The position numbers were made by a program, and so were the translations under genes. From NCBI GenBank assembly GCA_944332375.1, contig CALVJU010000095.1, forward strand, positions 1 through 9,702: DNA of 9,702 bases. The letters run 5' to 3'. The notes beneath the pieces were generated by a model, which searched no databases, was not told the origin of the DNA, and saw only the letters and a program-made list of their open reading frames with translations. This stretch comes from an uncultured Bacilli bacterium. Its GTDB lineage: Bacteria > Bacillota_I > Bacilli_A > RF39 > UBA660. The first letter of the stretch is position 1. Every line of letters starts with the position of its first letter. Shown piece by piece: positions 1 to 6,223 of this stretch.

Positions 1-13
1 TGCCCAAAAAAAA

Positions 14-48
14 GAGCAGTTTTAGGGATTTAATATCTAAAATTGCTC
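14..48 (-). terminator. AT-rich hairpin, terminator-like on the minus strand
   Basis: A 12-bp stem (14-25 with 37-48, one G-T wobble) encloses an 11-base loop. On the minus strand the stem is followed by eight T's (complement of A6-A13), as in a Rho-independent terminator. On the plus strand the sequence after the stem is only loosely T-rich (ATATTTT). No minus-strand gene is visible to its right in the window, so it may be the bidirectional end of a plus-strand gene left of the window. Confidence 0.4.
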
Positions 49-126
49 ATATTTTGATGCTTATGCCCCACTTTGAAAATATTAAAATTTTTCATTTTTC
101 AAAATAGGTAGTTTGTCAACACTCTG

Positions 127-154
127 AGAAGAGACGTTAGTTTCTTCTTTTTTT
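127..154 (+). terminator. Possible Rho-independent terminator of an upstream gene
   Basis: An 8-bp stem (127-134 with 141-148, one G-T pair) has a 6-base loop and runs into a T-tract (148-154). The stem is weak, with few G-C pairs. It lies before the promoter of the first gene and would insulate it from transcription entering from the left. Together with the 14-48 hairpin it accounts for most of the structure seen in the 244-base leader; I see no coding potential there. Confidence 0.4.
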
Positions 155-185
155 CACATTCCCACATAAAATAGAAGGGAAGAAC

Positions 186-214
186 TTGCAAAAAAATAGT
201 TTTTGTGGTAGAGT
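186..214 (+). promoter_or_regulatory. Extended -10 promoter of the thioester pilin/sortase locus
   Basis: TTGCAA (186-191) and TAGAGT (209-214) are 17 bases apart, and TGG just before the -10 gives an extended -10 element. Transcription would start near 220-222. That leaves a leader of about 24 bases with a strong ribosome site, GAGGGGG (231-237), seven bases before ATG 245. No operator or riboswitch is evident in so short a leader. Confidence 0.55.
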
Positions 215-244
215 AGTAACCGTTTAGAAAGAGGGGGAATTCTT

Positions 245-1525
245 ATGAGGAAAAAGAGTTCAAGATTTGTAAAATTATTACTTTTAACACTTGTGTTATT
301 GATTCTTCCAACGAATGTTTTCGCAAAAGCTGTACCTAATACGATTACGATGAGTAATAGCGCACCATTTACAAAGCCATATTTGGAGCCAGGTTTATAC
401 TATGCGCAAAACTTCTTGAAAGATGGAAGACCAGCTTATTGTTTGGAGTATGGAAAAGATAATCCAACAGGGTTAACGATTAAGAAAGCTGGAAAACTAG
501 ATAAAGGATATCAATATATCATCGAGAATGGATATCCAACAAAAAACATCACTGGAGATAGAGATAAAGATATTTATATTACACAGATTGCGATCCATTG
601 GTATACCGATCGTAAGAATGGAGTTCCTGATGGAAAAGATGGAATGTTACCTGCTTACTATAAACAAAGTCCAACGGATCGATACAAAGTTTTTAGTAAG
701 ATTAAAAGTTTGATGGAAGGTGCGGTTAAAGCTGCAAAGACAAGTGATCCTGCGGCAACGATTTCTGCATCTACAACAAATGAAGTATTATCATTCTCAG
801 AAGATAAAGCATATTTTGTATCAGAGCTTGTTACTGTGACAGGAAGTTCTAATATGAAGTCTTATACAGTAAGTGTAAGTTCAGATACGGAAGATGTAGA
901 GATTTTAGATGAAGATGGAAATCAAAAGACAACATTTACAGCGGGAGAAAAATTCTATGTAAGAGTTCCGGTAGAACAATTAGATAATAAAGAAGAAGTA
1001 CAGTTAAAAATCACTGGTAAGTTTGTAAATAAAGTTATTTACTATTATTCAGGTGGTTCAAGTTATCAGACAATTGCTCCACCAGAGACTTATGAAGAAG
1101 AACTTACAAAAGATACAAGTATTTCTTTCTATCCAACTTATGGTAGTATTTCTATTATTAAGAAAGATGCGACTACGAAAGAACCATTAGCTGGTGCGAA
1201 GTTAGTCTTAAAGGATAGTGAAGGAAATGTTGTAGCTGAGTGGACTTCTACGGAAGAAGCTTATGTGATTGATTATTTACCTTTTGGAACTTATACGTTA
1301 GAAGAAGTGAGTGCACCATCTGATTATGTATTAAGTAAAGAAGTAATTCAAATTACAATTTCTGATGAAACACCAGAACTAGAAACAGTTATGTATAACC
1401 AACCATATGTAGAAGTACCTGATACTGCAGTACAGAGTTCGACAGTAATTACAGCTTTAGGATTTGTAATTCTTACACTAGGGGCTGGAACAATTTATGC
1501 GACTAAGAAAAAACATTCTAAATAA
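245..1525 (+). CDS. Thioester-domain, CnaB/SpaA-type surface protein with VPDTA sorting signal
   Basis: Secreted, wall-anchored adhesin or pilin of 426 residues. Residues 1-27 are a signal peptide (basic start, hydrophobic core, cleavage after VFA). The N-terminal domain has the two hallmarks of thioester domains: Cys66 in AYCLEYG and Gln114 in TQIAIHW (the TQxA motif). In this family the Cys and Gln side chains bond and can react covalently with host or other surfaces. Residues ~175-298 are a beta-rich linker domain. Residues ~299-386 form one CnaB/SpaA domain with a complete candidate isopeptide trio: Lys306, Glu354 (LEEVSAP) and Asn385. The C-terminus is a sorting signal: VPDTA (391-395), a hydrophobic helix and KKKHSK. 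The motif departs from LPXTG. The ATG follows a strong GAGGGGG. It is first in the locus, and a terminator right after its stop suggests it is made in excess of the sortase that follows. Thioester function is inferred from the motifs; the target is unknown. Confidence 0.9.
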   Translation: MRKKSSRFVKLLLLTLVLLILPTNVFAKAVPNTITMSNSAPFTKPYLEPGLYYAQNFLKDGRPAYCLEYGKDNPTGLTIKKAGKLDKGYQYIIENGYPTKNITGDRDKDIYITQIAIHWYTDRKNGVPDGKDGMLPAYYKQSPTDRYKVFSKIKSLMEGAVKAAKTSDPAATISASTTNEVLSFSEDKAYFVSELVTVTGSSNMKSYTVSVSSDTEDVEILDEDGNQKTTFTAGEKFYVRVPVEQLDNKEEVQLKITGKFVNKVIYYYSGGSSYQTIAPPETYEEELTKDTSISFYPTYGSISIIKKDATTKEPLAGAKLVLKDSEGNVVAEWTSTEEAYVIDYLPFGTYTLEEVSAPSDYVLSKEVIQITISDETPELETVMYNQPYVEVPDTAVQSSTVITALGFVILTLGAGTIYATKKKHSK

Positions 1526-2183
1526 AAAAAGCCAGGGCCTCGTCTTTGGCTTTTTTCTATTTTGTATTGGTTTTTATCTTGTTACTTATTCTTATATCAG
1601 TAATAAGCGTCAAGAGATTTTTGATGAGATGAATATGAAAGTGTATGAAAAGCAAACAGAAGTTGTAAAGACAGAAGAGATTGAAGTTCCTGAGATTGAT
1701 TCTGTAGATAGTTCTCTAGAAGAAGAAACAACTGTAGATATTGCGGATGATGGTGTTGTTGCACCAACTTATAAAGATAGTGCGAATTATATTGGAACGA
1801 TTTCTATTTCGAAGATTCAATTAAAAGCAGGGTTTGTTTCAATGAATTCTAAAGAGAATGATGTCGATAAGCATGTGGCGATTATGCCGACGAGTACTTA
1901 TCCTGATGTTCCTCTTGGTAACTTTATTTTAGCAGCCCATTCTGGACGTGGTAAGATCGCATATTTTAATGATTTGTATCGTCTTGGAGTTGGAGATATG
2001 GTTGAGATTGAATATCAAGGAACGACTTATCAATACCAAATTGTCAATATTTATGAGGAACAAAAAACAGGAAAGATTGCGATTTATCGCGATTATAATA
2101 AAACAACGTTGACGTTAATTACATGTACAAACAATAATAGTAAAACACAGACAGTTTATATCGCTGAACGCATAAACGAATAA
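1497..2183 (+). CDS. Sortase (class A-like), partner of the upstream VPDTA protein
   Basis: Membrane-anchored transpeptidase of 228 residues that cleaves a sorting signal and joins the protein to the wall or to another pilin. One N-terminal helix (~14-34) is followed by an acidic linker (~38-90) and the sortase barrel. Catalytic His148 lies in ILAAHSGRG and Cys210 in TLITCTNNN. The third residue, normally Arg just before the last strand, appears to be Gln218 (KTQTVYIAE), when aligned with the second sortase (IRYVVFAK). ATG 1497 overlaps gene 1 by 29 bases. It is preferred because later in-frame ATGs would lose the membrane helix. Its ribosome site is weak (AGGGG, 12 bases upstream), so translation is probably coupled to gene 1. 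Codons ~10-20 also form the terminator hairpin of gene 1, which should keep sortase levels low. The family call is secure; the class and exact substrate are inferred. Confidence 0.88.
   Translation: MRLRKNILNKKSQGLVFGFFLFCIGFYLVTYSYISNKRQEIFDEMNMKVYEKQTEVVKTEEIEVPEIDSVDSSLEEETTVDIADDGVVAPTYKDSANYIGTISISKIQLKAGFVSMNSKENDVDKHVAIMPTSTYPDVPLGNFILAAHSGRGKIAYFNDLYRLGVGDMVEIEYQGTTYQYQIVNIYEEQKTGKIAIYRDYNKTTLTLITCTNNNSKTQTVYIAERINE
1525..1556 (+). terminator. Terminator of gene 1 lying inside the sortase reading frame
   Basis: The stem AAAAAAGCCA (1525-1534) pairs perfectly with TGGCTTTTTT (1547-1556). Further G-T and G-C pairs can extend it inward to 1537/1544, leaving a 6-base loop. The six T's of the right arm form the U-tract. 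It starts at the last base of the gene 1 stop and falls within codons ~10-20 of the sortase. Partial termination here would uncouple abundant adhesin from scarce sortase. Confidence 0.8.
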
Positions 2184-2198
2184 AAGGGGGTGGGAGTT

Positions 2199-3158
2199 AT
2201 GGTTCAAATGGCGATATTAGAGAAATTAGGGTATATTTTCGATGTTTTGATCGCATCTAAACTCCCATTTTTATTACTTGTCTTACTGATCTTTTTCTAT
2301 TATTTAAAAAAGGTGAGAAAGACATTAACCAAAAAGCAAGTGGGAATTATTTATCTGATTTTTAGTGTGATTGTCATAGTTCTTTATCATCAAGAGTTAC
2401 TTGCGATTTTGGATTATATTATGACGAATTTACTGACTGGATATTATTTTCCAGATTTAGGACTTTATTTATTCTTGGTGATTGTGAGTCATATTCTGTT
2501 CTTTTCTATTTATTTTATATCGAGATGGACGAAGAAGATTCGCGTGTTGTTGACTGTTCAATTTTTCTTTGTTGAGACAGATTTCTTATTATTTTTATAT
2601 GAGACTTCTAAAGAACAACTCTCTTATTCTGATCCGCTTCTTCTTTATCAAAATCCAACTGTTTTAGCGCTCTTAGAGTTTATGACATTGATTTTTGTAG
2701 TACTGATTTTGTTTTTCGTTTTATTCTTGTTATTAGATAAAGAAACAGTATTTCAGAAAAAAGAAGAAAAAGTAGTTACGAGAGAAGTTCAGGTAGAAGT
2801 ACCTGTTGTAGAGACACAAATTGTTTATAAAGAGAAAGATCAAACGATTTTGAAAGAGAAGTTGAATCAAATTCAAAAAGATCTACAAGATACAGAAGAA
2901 CTTTCTATGCATGAGTTACAGATGTTGAAGATCAAACAGAAAAAAGAGTTGTTAAAAATTTATAAGAAAACATTATTATTACAACTTTCTCTTGGAGAAG
3001 AAGGAAAATTAGAGAAACAGATTTCTGAGATGCAGAAGATGTTAGATGCGTTAGAAGAGACAATGGATGAAGATTATTGTAATTTTCGTCAGAATATGGA
3101 AACACAGAGTCAGACAAGCATTGAGAGAGTGGAACAAGTGATAGAAAATAATCTTTGA
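2199..3158 (+). CDS. Unrecognised polytopic membrane protein with long cytoplasmic coiled coil
   Basis: I do not recognise the family. From ATG 2199 the protein has 319 residues. About five hydrophobic helices are visible (~18-36, 48-66, 88-107, 114-134, 155-179). Basic stretches after helices 1 and 3 (KKVRKTLTKK; RWTKKIR) put those loops and the C-terminus in the cytoplasm, with the N-terminus outside. Residues ~180-210 are charged and valine-rich, and ~215-319 are Glu/Lys/Gln/Leu-rich and predicted to be coiled coil. ATG 2199 is chosen over GTG 2190 because AAAGGGGG (2183-2190) sits eight bases before it and would overlap the GTG. The gene begins 15 bases after the sortase stop, so it is probably co-transcribed. 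Its place between two adhesin-sortase pairs suggests a scaffold, localiser or sensor for surface assembly, but that is only inference. It has no catalytic motif I can see. Confidence 0.8.
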   Translation: MVQMAILEKLGYIFDVLIASKLPFLLLVLLIFFYYLKKVRKTLTKKQVGIIYLIFSVIVIVLYHQELLAILDYIMTNLLTGYYFPDLGLYLFLVIVSHILFFSIYFISRWTKKIRVLLTVQFFFVETDFLLFLYETSKEQLSYSDPLLLYQNPTVLALLEFMTLIFVVLILFFVLFLLLDKETVFQKKEEKVVTREVQVEVPVVETQIVYKEKDQTILKEKLNQIQKDLQDTEELSMHELQMLKIKQKKELLKIYKKTLLLQLSLGEEGKLEKQISEMQKMLDALEETMDEDYCNFRQNMETQSQTSIERVEQVIENNL

Positions 3159-3188
3159 GAAATTTTTTTCGAAAAGATTATTTTTTTT
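3145..3188 (+). terminator. Terminator or attenuator across the stop of the coiled-coil gene
   Basis: A perfect 12-bp A/T-rich stem (3145-3156 with 3173-3184) has a 16-base loop and a run of eight T's (3181-3188). The left arm covers the last codons of the upstream gene and the first base of its TGA stop. I see no convincing promoter between here and the next gene. The hairpin is therefore more likely a leaky attenuator within the locus than an absolute end, unless a promoter has been missed in 3189-3224. Confidence 0.65.
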
Positions 3189-3238
3189 GCAGGAATTGTC
3201 CTCTTATCTTTTGTACGTTATGGATAGGAGGGATAAAA

Positions 3239-5572
3239 ATGAAGAAAAAGATTTTAGTGATTAGTATGATTCTGTTTTTCGCATTGATGATGAATTGTCA
3301 TGCGGAAACGAATGATACACAGATTCGAATTGAGTATATGGATCGCGTCTATACGAATTTGAATATTTTTGGAAAGCAATTTTCCAATAAACAAGGGGTT
3401 GTATATGCGAATGGGACTGTTGCCTATTGTATTGAACCTGGTATTTATATTTTGTCAGATCTATATGATTCTGTACCATATTTTGATGTGGCAAATATTA
3501 CAACGGAAATGAAGGAACAGATGGAGTTATATGCGTATTATGGATATCAATATGAAGGGCATCAGACGGCGAATTATTATCTAGCTACCCAACAGTTGAT
3601 TTGGGAGACGTTAGGAATGACTGATATTTTGTTTACAACAGGGTTGAATCGTACTGGACAAGTGATTTTAGTGGAGAATGAGAAAAGGGAGATTCTTCAA
3701 TTGATAGAAAAGCATGAGAAGAAGCCATCGTTTGATGGGACTGTGATTGAAGGGGAGTCTGGAGAGATTCTTACGATTGAGGATCAGAATCAAGTGTTAA
3801 GTGCATATCAATTGACAGAAGCGGATCCTGTAGTTCAACTTGATGGGAATACCTTACTGTTATATCCATTTGAGGTAGGAGAGAAGACGATTACTTTGGA
3901 AAAGAAGTTACCACTGTCGACGAGTATGGTTTATCGAAAGGAGAATTCTCAGACTTTGGCTACGTTTGGTTTGAGTAAGAAAGTGACTGCTTCGTTTTCT
4001 TTGAAGACAAAAGGATATCAGATTGAAGTGGATAAGAAGGATGCGAAGACGAAAGGGGAAGCTCCTAAGGGAAGGAGTTTAGAAGGTGCAGAGTATGAGA
4101 TTACAACGGTGTCTGGGGATGTTGTTGATCGTATTACTACGGATGAACATGGGTATGCGCTCTCGAAAGAACTGCCAGCGGGTACTTATAAGGTGAAGGA
4201 GAAGGTTGCACCATATGGGTATTTGATGGATGATCGTTATCATGTTGTGGGATTGGGGAAGACGATTCCATTGGAGACGATTGTTGTTTATGAGGTTCCT
4301 TATGAGGTGACGGTGGAGTTACAGAAGTATTTAGAGGAAGTAGAGACAAGTATTTTGATTCCAGAGGCGAATGTTACGTTTGAGATTACGAATCAGGAGT
4401 CAGGGGAGAAGAGAATTGTTTCTACTGATGAGTCGGGAAGGATTGTTCTTTCTTTGACGGTTGGTACGTATTTGGTACAACAGAAAACGACGACAGAGTA
4501 TTATCAAAAAGTAGATGATTTTATGATTACGATTGATGAGGAGAATGATGAAGTTCTTAGTTATGAATTGATTGATCGTCCTGAGAAGGGAAAGATTGAG
4601 ATTCAAAAAGTAGGAGAGAGTGAAGATGGAGAAGTTCCCCTTTCTTCAGTAGAATTTTCTCTTTATCGTATGAATGGAGAAGAACAGACATGGATGGATA
4701 CCAAAACAACAGGGGAAGATGGAAAATTAGAGTTTGTTGATCTTCCGTTTGGTAATTACTGTTTGATAGAGACAAAAACACAAGAGGGATATCAGTTAGA
4801 AGAAGAACCGTATTGTTTTTTCTTAGAAGGAAAGGAAACAAAACAGTTGACAATCAAAAACGAGTTATACCAAACAGAACTAGAGTTTACAAAAGTTGGA
4901 GAAGAAATGGTAGAAATTAAGGAGGGACAAGTTCTTTATCAGGAAGTACCTCTCGCGAACGTTTCTTTTGATTTATACCAAGAGGGAGTAAAGGATAAGA
5001 TTACAACGATTCGATCAGATGAGTCTGGTGTAATTCACTTCAAAAAACATTTAAAACCTGGTACTTATTATTTTGTAGAACAAACCAAGGAAGCATATCG
5101 TGAGAATGAAACAAAATACTATTTTATTGTCGATGAGCAGTATCAGACACAAGTACAGTTTGAACCGAAGATTCAGAACTATTTAAAAAAGGGAAGCGTT
5201 ACTTTACTAAAAAAAGATGAGAATGATCTTCCATTGAATGATACAACCTTTGCTTTATACACAGAATCAAAAGAGAAATTAATGGAGTGTAAAACAGATG
5301 AAAGAGGAGTGATTGAAGTATCAGATCTTCCGGTTGGATCTTATTATTTTCTAGAGACTAAAGCAAAAGAAGGATATGTGAAACAAGAGAAAAAGATCTC
5401 TTTTGAAATTCATGATGATGAAGAACAAATTACATTAAAAACAGTTAATCATAAAGAGGTATATCCAAATACAGAGAATTATATTTCTAAAACAAAAACA
5501 TGGTTGATTGGTTTGACTTTAGCAGGTAGTCTTCTTCTATTCTTTGGCATTTTACTAGAAAGAAAAAAATGA
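3239..5572 (+). CDS. Large thioester adhesin with about five CnaB domains and YPNTE sorting signal
   Basis: Secreted wall protein of 777 residues. ATG 3239 is chosen because TAGGAGGG (3225-3232) lies six bases upstream and a clean signal peptide follows (cleavage after CHA, residue 22); a longer frame from TTG 3155 would bury it. The N-terminal thioester domain carries Cys64 (AYCIEPG) and Gln118 (ATQQLIW). A beta-rich stretch ~150-260 links it to about five CnaB-like repeats. Candidate isopeptide residues: repeat 1 Lys266/Glu321 but no Asn at the end; repeat 2 has Gln415 for Glu and Asp446 for Asn; repeat 3 Lys457/Glu511/Asn541; repeat 4 Lys552/Glu614/Asn647; repeat 5 Lys658/Glu706/Asn737. 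The C-terminus has YPNTE (742-746), a hydrophobic helix and ERKK. The repeats form a stalk that presents the reactive domain. Codon choice shifts near base 4600. The next gene, a sortase, overlaps its stop and is its likely partner. Confidence 0.9.
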   Translation: MKKKILVISMILFFALMMNCHAETNDTQIRIEYMDRVYTNLNIFGKQFSNKQGVVYANGTVAYCIEPGIYILSDLYDSVPYFDVANITTEMKEQMELYAYYGYQYEGHQTANYYLATQQLIWETLGMTDILFTTGLNRTGQVILVENEKREILQLIEKHEKKPSFDGTVIEGESGEILTIEDQNQVLSAYQLTEADPVVQLDGNTLLLYPFEVGEKTITLEKKLPLSTSMVYRKENSQTLATFGLSKKVTASFSLKTKGYQIEVDKKDAKTKGEAPKGRSLEGAEYEITTVSGDVVDRITTDEHGYALSKELPAGTYKVKEKVAPYGYLMDDRYHVVGLGKTIPLETIVVYEVPYEVTVELQKYLEEVETSILIPEANVTFEITNQESGEKRIVSTDESGRIVLSLTVGTYLVQQKTTTEYYQKVDDFMITIDEENDEVLSYELIDRPEKGKIEIQKVGESEDGEVPLSSVEFSLYRMNGEEQTWMDTKTTGEDGKLEFVDLPFGNYCLIETKTQEGYQLEEEPYCFFLEGKETKQLTIKNELYQTELEFTKVGEEMVEIKEGQVLYQEVPLANVSFDLYQEGVKDKITTIRSDESGVIHFKKHLKPGTYYFVEQTKEAYRENETKYYFIVDEQYQTQVQFEPKIQNYLKKGSVTLLKKDENDLPLNDTTFALYTESKEKLMECKTDERGVIEVSDLPVGSYYFLETKAKEGYVKQEKKISFEIHDDEEQITLKTVNHKEVYPNTENYISKTKTWLIGLTLAGSLLLFFGILLERKK

Positions 5573-6090
5573 GAGTTTTGAAATATTTAGGGATCTTATT
5601 ATTCATTGGGGTTGGTTATTCTTTCATTCAATTTGAACAACAAGAACAGCAAAAAGAACAAGTACGAAAGGAAGAAATTGAACAATATGAGAAACAAGAA
5701 GTAGTAGATCCTTCTATTCTAGGTATGATTACACTTGTTAAGACTGGAAAGAAAAGTTTAATCAAGCAGGGAGAGATTGAAGAAATTCTTTCACAAAATC
5801 AAGTGGTTTCACTAACACAAACGCTAGATACGAAAGAAGATCTTTATCTCGCAGGCCATAGTATTCCCCAAGTATTTGGTGATTTACATGATTATCAAAT
5901 TGGAGATCGTCTTCTTCTTTCTTTTCAAAACCAACAACAAGAATATGAGATCTATCAAACGAAAAAAGTTTCTACTTCTGACTTTCAAGTGTTTCAAAGT
6001 GAAGAGGATTTTCCTAGGCTTGTTTTGATTACTTGTACCAATCATCAACAGATTCGCTATGTTGTATTCGCAAAGTCTGTCCATTCATAG
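5569..6090 (+). CDS. Short sortase, partner of the YPNTE adhesin
   Basis: Membrane-anchored cysteine transpeptidase of 173 residues. It has one N-terminal helix (~5-21), then a Gln/Glu-rich linker (~23-45) and a compact sortase domain. The catalytic set is complete: His97 in YLAGHSIPQ, Cys156 in LVLITCTNH and Arg163 in QIRYVVFAK. It is short for a sortase (often 200 or more residues), mainly through a short linker and a lean N-terminal part of the barrel. The start is set by an ATGA overlap with the adhesin stop, so translation is coupled and expression tied to that adhesin. It probably attaches the adhesin through YPNTE, but whether to peptidoglycan or another pilin cannot be told. It is much shorter than the first sortase and differs from it at the Arg position, so two separate substrate specificities are likely. 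Confidence 0.87.
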   Translation: MRVLKYLGILLFIGVGYSFIQFEQQEQQKEQVRKEEIEQYEKQEVVDPSILGMITLVKTGKKSLIKQGEIEEILSQNQVVSLTQTLDTKEDLYLAGHSIPQVFGDLHDYQIGDRLLLSFQNQQQEYEIYQTKKVSTSDFQVFQSEEDFPRLVLITCTNHQQIRYVVFAKSVHS

Positions 6091-6172
6091 CTGAAAAAAA
6101 GATTGATTTGATCTTCCATTGATTCTTATCATCACAATGATACGATGAAACAAAAGCTTGTGTAAAATTATT

Positions 6173-6201
6173 TTGACTTTTCCTGAAAAACACGGTATGA
6201 T
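6173..6201 (+). promoter_or_regulatory. Sigma-A-type promoter of the 223-residue gene
   Basis: TTGACT (6173-6178) and TATGAT (6196-6201) are separated by exactly 17 bases, each one mismatch from consensus. Transcription should start near 6208, giving a leader of roughly 16 bases with AGGGATGTG before ATG 6224. It separates this gene from the sortase locus. The 133-base gap it sits in contains only weak hairpins without a T-tract (for example 6127-6142), and no clear terminator for the locus. Confidence 0.8.
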
Positions 6202-6223
6202 TACAGTATAGGGATGTGACGAT

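Noticed and set aside
72..103. Inverted repeat TTTGAAAA...TTTTCAAA in the leader
   Set aside because: It is an A/T-only style stem with a long loop, no T-tract after it and no protein-site symmetry that I recognise; it is likely chance in AT-rich DNA.
109..126. TAGTTTGTCAACACTCTGA-like stretch that might be a dispersed repeat or element end
   Set aside because: It looks vaguely familiar from intergenic regions of related bacteria, but there is no second copy or inverted partner in the window to support it.
3156..3224. Read-through of the TGA stop of the coiled-coil gene, which would add a hydrophobic tail
   Set aside because: The added residues come from the T-rich hairpin and hydrophobicity is expected from such sequence. 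TGG is used for Trp throughout, and TGA also ends the large adhesin, so recoding is not supported.
3187..3225. Possible promoter before the large adhesin (TTGCAG or TTGTCC as -35)
   Set aside because: No -10 at proper spacing matches well, and the best candidate would overlap the ribosome site.
3155..3238. N-terminal extension of the large adhesin from TTG 3155
   Set aside because: It overlaps a terminator hairpin, and a perfect TAGGAGGG followed by a signal peptide begins at ATG 3239.
4137..4853. Minus-strand reading frames opposite the large adhesin (also 3261-3494 and 5884-6084)
   Set aside because: They are shadows of strongly coding plus-strand sequence, with low-complexity Leu/Ser/His composition and no start signals.
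6097..6142. Hairpins after the second sortase
   Set aside because: The stems are only six pairs (AAGATT/GATCTT and TATCAT/ATGATA) and no T-tract follows, so I do not call a terminator.
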